DNA of 64,000 nt, taken from positions 12,453,807-12,517,806 of the forward strand of contig NW_020653726.1 of assembly GCF_003589595.1 (NCBI RefSeq), given 5' to 3'. Source of the stretch: Hyposmocoma kahamanoa. Taxonomy: Eukaryota > Arthropoda > Insecta > Lepidoptera > Cosmopterigidae. Made by a program: the position numbers and the translations under genes. The notes beneath the pieces were generated by a model. That model was not told where the DNA came from. It did no database searches and saw only the letters and a list, made by a program, of their open reading frames with translations. Below, piece by piece: positions 11,401 to 20,400 of this stretch (position 1 is its first letter; every line of letters begins with the position of its first letter).

Positions 11401-14400
11401 TTATTTACCTAAACTTGAATATAAATATATTATAAATCAAATTAGTCAATCCTAGGTTCTCGGATTGAGTAATTAATATTATGTATTAACTACTAATTAA
11501 CTTCTAAACAAAATTTTAGCAATTGTTAACAAGGACTACAGAAAAAAATATTGAGGTTCAATAAAATGGTTTTGTTTTTCAGTGATGTTCGAAATTTGAA
11601 TGTAATAATAACATCCAATTCGATGTTATTAATAACGCACACACTCAACATTTATTAAGAAGCAATAATAACATTTTCACAGATAAGAAATTTATTCTAA
11701 CAAAACAGTTTTCCTTTATGCTGGTAGTAACTTGCGGTTTTTGAACACATTATAGAGAGTTTAAGATATGCGTGTAGATAAAAGTTGTTATGGTGTGAGT
11801 AATCCAACTAGTGTTAATACTTTAAAAATAACTCTCTATATGGATAAGAAACGCAATCAGGATGTATGGATTAACCTTCGTCGATGAGTACGTCTTGACG
11901 CTAATGCGACGAAACGTCAGTGGGGCTAGCACGATAGGGCGCGACTAAACGCGAGAGCGACATAAAGTGCGAGATACTGTTATTTTCGCATAGAGATCTC
12001 GCGCTTTATGTCGGTCTTGCGCAAGTCGCGCCTTATCGTGCTAGCCCTGCAATTATAATTCGCTATGAATTTTGTTTTTAGGCGGGAATCATAATTAACC
12101 AAACAGTTTTTCTGATCTTGGGTTTTATACCTGCGCTGGTTGCCGAGCTTGTTCTGAAAGAACACGATGCCTTGAAAACGATTTTGACGAACCAGCTGCT
12201 GGCTTCTAATGGTAATACTTTATTTCTACATTCAACACTTACACCGGAAGCAAAAGAGTTGTCCACATTAAAATATTGGCGCTGCCACAAAAACCAGTAT
12301 TTGCAGGGCTGCAAATACTGATTTTTTACTTTTAGACTGATGGCGAAGACGACCTTACGTTATATCTAAGCTATGAAATAATATAAACACATTATAATAG
12401 CAAATGGTAATGGACATTTTAATTCACAGATAACTACGAAAACGAACTGCTGGAAACCCTGGAGTATCTAGAATTACATCCTCCCGTTTTCACAGTGTGG
12501 CGAATGTTTAAATTTAATATCAATTTCATTATTAGCTTAGTCCACGTCTGCGTTGGTTATATTTTTGCTTTTATACAAATGAGAAACTAAATTATTGCAG
12601 AATAATGCAGAAGAAAAAAAAATCGAATTTGGAATTATCTATCAGTCTTCTTTTTTTTCGTATCGATGGCACATATTATAATGCTTGCCATCTTTATGAA
12701 AAGATTTGTTAATCAGGGTAAGGTACTCGCCGATTGTTGCCCGGGGTGCACCTGACGTACAGAAAAGGTATGGTGTAACGCAGTGATCATCGCTCTCGAA
12801 TATAATGTTCTCCCTCCTTTTGAACGACTTACCACCGTACGTGCGCGACGGCCACGTACAGATGTGCGCAGATGATTCACCATAGTCGTGACCGCACCAA
12901 ACGTAGACCTACTGGAACAGAGGCTGAATGACGTAGCTGGTGACCTAAATCATTCATTCAGAATAAATGGTCTTATTTTGAATATAAATAACACTAATTT
13001 TATGCATTTCAATCCGTCAGGTCGTACCTACAGACAAATGAGAGTGAGGGTTGGAGATGCAGAGGTGGCCCAGATGTACAATACAACCTTTCTAGGTTTT
13101 CAAGTTGACAGTGGCCTAACCTGGGAAAGTCACATAGATAAACTGTGCGAAAAGGTTGGTCGTGCATGTTTTGCACTAAGGCGTATATCAGCTGTGTTGC
13201 ACTACGTCATGGTCTGGAACGGCTATTACGCATCTGTGTACTCGCTGCTACGGTATGGCGTTGGTTTCTGGGGACAAGCCGCTGACTCAGAACGTGTGTC
13301 ACAGAACGCATCAACAATACCTTTTTACCGGACCATGAAAATACTAACGATCCCAGCGATGGTGTGTTTTCAGGCAGCTTTATATGCCAGAGACTACACC
13401 AGAGAGTACTCCAGGTTCGGAGATGGATATGCGTGCGCATCGCGACATGAGAGCCGGCTGCGGACTATACCGCGGCGGCTGGCGAAAACATCGAAACTAG
13501 TGCATGTGCATGGCACCGGCGGGCGGTCTACAACCGGTTACCGGATAACGTGCGAAGTGCACCAACAAGAAATTCATTCACATTTTTCTTTAAAACGTGG
13601 CTTGTTGAGCAATCACTCTACATGTTTGAAAATAGTATTGTGTGATGCTATTAATGCATTGTTAGTAATTTGACATACTTGTAATGTAATTGATAATATT
13701 TTTATTTGTATTTTTATTTTTTATTATTGTTTTTGTATAGCTTATTTTTATTACTATTATTATTTAATGAATAATTATTAAAATTTAATTAACGTATTAA
13801 TTATTTCTTGTACTTAAATCAATTTAATTATTCGTTATTGTAAAAGTTTTGTGATTTGTAACTTTTTTGTTATTGTAGTATAGATAGATGATATTTATAG
13901 TCTAACTGCAACATGTGGTGCGTATTGCTTGGTTAGCATTTAACATTTTATTTTATATTGTATTATTTACTTACTTATATTATGGAGACCGAACAATAAA
14001 CATGTCTCTTTGAATCAATGTATTTCACTCTACCATCCACGTCCATCCTTTTTAATAATATGAGATGGCGACCCATACCAGCGAACTTATCTTTTGTGAA
14101 GAACAATAAATTTAAACAACATCATAATGAAGATTGAATATCAAGAAATAAAAACGAAAATCAAATTATAGAAGGTCAAGAAGAAAAACTATAGAAGAAA
14201 TATGCTTGAAGAAACATTATATAGAAGAGATATTGTAGAAGATAAATTATAGAAGATTAAAATGAAAAAAAAAGGAGACAATTATAGAAGACTGCAAGAA
14301 AGAAGAAAGTGGAAGTAGTAGAAGTAAAGTACGGAGTCCAGGGTATATCCCATCAGTGATGCGGTATGCAGCACTACTACGAAGTGCATCGTGTCATCTA

Positions 14401-17400
14401 CCACGGAGTCGGCGAGGACCACGACGAACGTCCTCATGAGTCATCGTGTCCTAATTTCGTGCGGTAGAACATCCGTCCGAAGTGAACTATGTTATAATGT
14501 AAGTTAGACTATTCTTTTATTATTTTGTGGGTATGTAGTAGGTATATATACAAAGTCGAGTTTAATTTTAAGTATGTCTGAGCAATTAAAGGAGATTCAT
14601 ACTAAGTTGGATTATTTAAGAGAATATTTGTGTAAAATTGGTCTAGAGAGACGTAAAGAGATATTGCTTATAAGAAATCAGAAGAAGCTACTAGCTATTA
14701 TAGACGTTTGGAAGATATTGTGTCTCAGTTAAATTATTATTATTATCTCACGTAGATTCAGGGACTAAAATAACAATGGCGAATCCGTTTGATATAAAAA
14801 CCGCCATTTCCCTGTTACCAGTGATGAACTGTCAGGAGCTCGTTACTAAACAATTAATTGATAGCATTTTGTTATACGGTTCTTTAATAACTGACAGTAC
14901 ACAGATTCAATTGATCGAATTTGTATTGAAAACTCAACTGTCACTTAGTGCAAAGTTAAGATTAAAAAGCACGTATTTCTACAGTGACAGATTTAGTGCA
15001 GGATATTAGAAAGTTTTTGTTGCCTAAAAAACAACAGAAGCTTTACAAACACAGCTTTTCAGAGCAAAACAGGGACGTAGATCGATAGAGACATTTGAGA
15101 TGGAGCTTGAGGAGTTGTTTGCAAATTTGACATTAGCTCAGTCCGATGAGAATAGCGCTAAATTTGACATATTGCGTCCTCTTAACGAGAAAACTGCGAT
15201 CAAACGATTCACAGATGGGCTCTCAAACCCAAGGTTGAGCACCATTGTAGTTTCACGGCAGCTCACATCACTTCCCGAAGCTATTAGGGTAGCTGTTGAT
15301 GAAAGTATAATGTCGTCACAGCAGTCAGAGCAGGTTATGCAGTTTAGGCTGATCGCCTATAATCGCGGATTTTCACATGGTTTTTACAAACGCAGTTCTT
15401 TTGACCGAACAAATAGTTCCAGTTACTATAACGATCATAAGAATTCACGATATAAAAATAATGCAAATAATTACAATGGAAATCACGGTAACAAAGGTCA
15501 AAGAACTACCTTTGTAAATTCCGGTCATAGAAATAAAGACACACGTGACTTGCGTCAGCAGTCACGCGGTGGCCGCGCTCACTTTTCACGAGTTCAACAT
15601 AATGTGAATGAGGTAGTGACCCAGGAATAGCAAATTTTGTCGTTCCCAAACAGTGCACTCATAATATTTTTAGTTATAATAATTTCTTTACAGTAATGTC
15701 ATATTTAGGAAATAATGAGAAATTTAACTTGTTAATTGATAGTTGAGCCAGCTTTATGCGTAGTAAAATATGAACGACGAGCACATAATATTGAGTTACT
15801 TAAGTTGATTAGGAAAGATAGTATTTTAATTAAAGGGAGAAGTGGTAATTTAATCAGATTTTCTTAGATATAAAACTTGAAGGGGTGATTTTTATACAAA
15901 AGTTCTATGTTTTCAAGATGGAATTCAAGTTCAGATTGAATCTTTCCCGACCCATCGAAAATAGATGTTTTACAGAAATATCTTGTTCCAACATGTGTAA
16001 ATGATCTTACACGGTTTGTAGCGTTTGCTCAATATTACAGGAGATTTATACTTAATTTCGCAGAAATAGCACATCCAGTTAATGCATTATGTAAGAAAAA
16101 TGTCTCTTTTAACTGGTCAAGTGAATGTAAAAAGGCTTTCCAAAAACTGAAAGAAGTCCTACTTAGTCCTACCATCTTAGATTATCCAGACTTCTCAGAA
16201 GGTTTACGTTTGTTTTACAAACAGACGCATCAAAGTTAGGTTTAGGCGCCGTTTTATCTAATAGTAATGGCAAGGTAATCGGGTACGCAAGCCGTAACCT
16301 AAGACCAGCTGAAACACGATACCCAGTCATCGAACTCGAACTACTGGCTATTGTGTGGGCTGTGCGTCATTTTAGACCCTATTTGTATGGCAAAAAGTTT
16401 CAAATAAAAACAGACCACAGGCCTTTGATTTATTTATGTAATATGACCGATCCATCGTGCCGTTTAAGTTTAGACTCTATTTGGAAGAGTATGATTTCGA
16501 AATCAGTTATGTTCCGGGACGACACAATGCAGCTGCAGATGCATTGAGCCGTATATCGATGAATTCTAAGGAATTGAAAGATATGCATGAGCATGTTGTA
16601 TCGGCCATGACAAGAGCACAAGCTCGAAAACTTAATAATTACAATATTATTGATTCGACACGTGAGAATCACACCGCTTTTAGACCTGATTAACCTAAAG
16701 TAGTGGAAATTCTCAAACGACCGATTGACAGCGTAGAACTAATATTAAGAGCAAATAAGGAAATAAGGCAGCAATGAAGCAGATAGTGGATTTACAGAAC
16801 TTGTATAGGAAAAATGGTTCTATTGTTTTTGTGCCCGATAAATCGGCTATTTATATAAGTCTCGATCGTTATCTACCGTAAGTGTGTTAGCGAGAGAATT
16901 ACAAGATTTTTGTAAAGAAATAAAATTAAACGAGCTCGTAATTATAAAAGCGTGATAAAAATCTTATAAATATATTATTGAAGGAAATTAATTAGCTAAG
17001 TGATTTTGCTAAGGTAGGTAATTGGGTTTTGATAAGATAGGTAAAAGGTATTGAATAACGTACTAACAGTAACTGAAAAAAATACTAAAATTGTAATATT
17101 GAATGACTTTCATCTATTACCCACCAGTGGCCACGCGGGGGTAAATAGGATGCTGAATAATATTAAGAAATTTTACTACTGGCCAGGAATTGCTAATGAC
17201 GTCACAGAATTCGTAAGAAAGTGTAAGAGGTGTCAAATTCAGAAACACTCGAACATACATACTAGGGAACCGATGGTCGTTACAACCACTCCTAGTACAG
17301 CATTTGAAAGGGTTAGTTTAGATTTAATGGGACCCTTATATATTGATAATTATAATAGTAAATATATTTTAACTTTGCAATGTAACTTTAATAAACATGT

Positions 17401-20400
17401 AAAAGCATATCCGCTAGAAAAAAAGGATAGAGTGTCGGTTGCTAGTTTATTTGTAAATAATTTTATATTGAGATATGGTATCCCAAAAGAGATAATTACA
17501 TGTCGTCAGTTATGGCTGAAGTATGTGAATTGTAAAAAATTAACAATCTTCACTCGACCGCGTATCACCACGAAACTATAGGTTCCTTAAAGAATACACA
17601 TAAAAGTTTAAGAGCTTTTCTCAGAATACAGTTTAGTAATAATTCGACTGATTGGACTACTTGGCCACCATTTTGGTGTTTTTCGTACAATACGACCGTA
17701 CATACCGGGACACAATACAGTCCATACGAACTAGTGTTTGGAAAACTTTGTAATCTGCCAAAATAATTTGTTGTATTCTGATGTAGAACCTTTATATAAT
17801 CCTGATGCTTATCCTTTACAATTAAGATACAGGTTACAACGAGCACAGGCGGACGCTAGAAATAATTTAATAAAAGAGAAAAGTTTAAGAAAGATAAATT
17901 ACGATAAACATATAAATACTGTAAAATATAAGAAAGATGATTTAATTTTGTTGAAAACCCAAGTAGGAAGTAAATTAGACAACATTTATTTAGGACCACA
18001 TATTGTTACTAAAGATTTGTCACCAAATGTAAAAATTTTGAAAGATGGCAAAGAATATACATATAACGCATAAGAATAATACTAAATTGTTTGTAAATTA
18101 ATAAGTAAAATTTTATAGAATTGTTAAATAATTATTAAGATTTTCTTGTAATTAAGTTAAAAAATATGTGTTTTAACAAGTAACACGTAACACATTTTTT
18201 TTCTTTGGAACCCCTATAATGTAGTATAGATAGACGATATTTATAGTATACTGCAACATGTGGTGCGTATTGCTTGGTTGGCATTTAAGTTTACATTTTA
18301 TTTTATATTGTATTATTGACTTACTTATATTCTGGAGACCGAACAATAAACATGTCTCTTTAAATCAACGTATTTCACTATACCATCAACGTCCATACTT
18401 TTTAATAATATGAGATTATCAATAAATGTCTATGACTATGAAGTGGTTTCTGTCTTGCATGCCTATATCGGTACTTCCTGCGTAAAGAATCGTAAGCCCG
18501 AATTTACAACATAGGGGGGATTTTAATGTCTAGAAAGGACTCCAATGAGCCTAGAGTGGTTACACACGGCGACGTTTACAACGTGATTTGTAGGCGATTG
18601 CATCGATGCAAATAAATCCCAAGGGCAGCGATGCAATCGCGCGTTTGTATCGTTACTGGAGATGCGCCGAGTACTCGTTTGCTACTCGGTACTCGGTGTA
18701 CTCGGCCACACAGCCACGGAGTTCTATTACTCGTACTTGGCCGAATAAGTCGGTTCATGAGAAGAGTTACTCGGTAAAAATAAAGCATTACAGCTATAGA
18801 CATAATAAAGTGAAACCAACAATATATTTAAAATAATCAAAAGAGATTTATTACTACAAATTCTAGACAATTGCAACAATAAGTTTTAATTTAAAAAGAA
18901 AGTTTACATTATTAATATTTAAAATTTAACAAAGGCAAGTTATAATGTAGGAATACAAGGCTTTTTGCGCGTTCAGGTAATAGTGTGTTCCTTTTTCTTC
19001 ATACACATTACCCGCTTCCGGAAATAACCGCTCGCTATACACAGTGCTTGCAGGTGCACATAAACACACTCGTGCTAACTGTGCCAGTTTTGGATACCTT
19101 GTTTTATGCCCTGCCCACCATAGGAAAGGCCTTTGCTCTCGCGACAATAAAGTTTCATTGACATATTGGTATAAATCCAGAGCAATGGGACTTTTAGGAT
19201 CATCGCGTTCCGGTTGTAATGAACCGAGTAACTCGGTCGAATACTCGGCTCGGCAAATGTTAAACCGAGTAATACTCGGTACTCGGTTACTCAGTAAAAC
19301 TTGTACTCGGCGCATCTCTAATCGTTACAGTCGCGCACTTGCATCGGGTTTGCATCGCTGCTTACAATCACGCGCGTGTGTAAGGGTAGACGATTAGCGG
19401 CTGCATCGTTACTGCATCGCGTTTGCATCGCTGTGTGTAACCGCTCTAATAGCTGAAGTTGTCAAGGTATTGGAATAAAATTTGATACAAACAATATTTT
19501 CATTCTTTACAATTTTACTGTTGAGTATTAAAGACCTACACAAAAATAAAGTAATTTATGAGATAAACGCATCTATTTATAAAAATATAAAGCATAAGAT
19601 AGATTACACAGGAATAGTCGATATATCTGTCAGTAATAAATGAGAACTACCACTCACCATTAAAGGAGCTTGACTTATAAAAAAAAATCTGTGGTAAGTA
19701 TTTTTTTTTACTCACATCATTGGAATAGACTGGTAGTCCAACGCGGTAGTTTTTTACGAAATTATTTTCAAATCAAAAATGTTTTTTTCTGCTCGTTATA
19801 CATTTCACGTTAATTTATTTTTAACTAAGAAAAGGAATGAATATATTATTGTGTGCTATGTATTATTGTGCACTTTTCATAAGGGGCACCAATGTGAAAA
19901 GGCTGGCCAAAAGGCCCTGCGGTTTTTTCCATTGACTAAGTTTAAACAAAAAAGAACTAAAATAGTATATTGTCTATGGTAGTATTAAAAATAATATTTT
20001 AGCGAGTATTTTAAGAATAGGCGGGAAAGTTCATAATTCTTGAAAACGTCCAGAACTGGTGAATGGTATAGGTATCGTATTATTTTTATCATAATTATGG
20101 CAAACCGCACAGACAAAGCCGTAGAGATCTACTGCAGTTGGGTGAACTATTGTTGTAAACTATTAAAGTTGGGGTGGCTAACCTAAACACCGTATTCGTC
20201 CGACATAGCTCCTTTACTCATTTTTTTTAATAAACACGATTTTGACAACGAAAAATCCGTCAAACAACATTTAAAGCAGTATTGTACAAGTAAAGACTGG
20301 AATTATTACGAAAGGGAAATTTTAAAGTTACCCTAGACAAAAGACAACGTGGCCTACCTAAAACGTAAAAACCTAAGAACTCGATTTGACTGTGTAGGTC

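Larger units (their letters stand above)
13874..18415 (+). mobile_element. Ty3/gypsy LTR retrotransposon, complete ends, degraded interior
   Basis: The two LTRs (13874-14065, 192 bp; 18220-18415, 196 bp) both begin TGTAGTATAGATAGA and end AATAATATGAGA. The element is flanked by the direct repeat TTAT (13870-13873 and 18416-18419), a 4-bp target duplication as expected for Ty3/gypsy. A primer-binding site starting TGGCGACCC abuts the 5' LTR at 14066, and a purine-containing tract (GGAACCCC) precedes the 3' LTR. Inside, in order, are gag, protease remnant, a partial RT, RNase H and integrase, all interrupted. No env-like frame is seen. LTR divergence of several percent points to an old, inactive copy. 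Confidence 0.92.
18554..19446. mobile_element. TGCATCG-rich MITE (family MH), copy 1, interrupted by a hAT element
   Basis: The outer element starts GAGTGGTTACACACGGCGAC and ends TGTGTGTAACCGCTC, flanked by TA (CTA on the left, TAA on the right). Its body is packed with the word TGCATCG and its complement. Copies lie at 23869-24119 and 30097-30374, the latter with a TTA duplication on both sides, which suggests a PIF/Harbinger-type MITE. Here the body is split by a 664-bp hAT element at 18657-19320. Confidence 0.75.

Noticed and set aside
12600..12720. A second gustatory-receptor exon
   Set aside because: A short frame ending in a GTAAGG-like donor has hydrophobic residues, but the required frame changes inside it and I could not match any receptor block.
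18576..18836. Overlapping frames near the hAT end
   Set aside because: They read through terminal repeats of the MITE and the hAT element; no protein is expected there.
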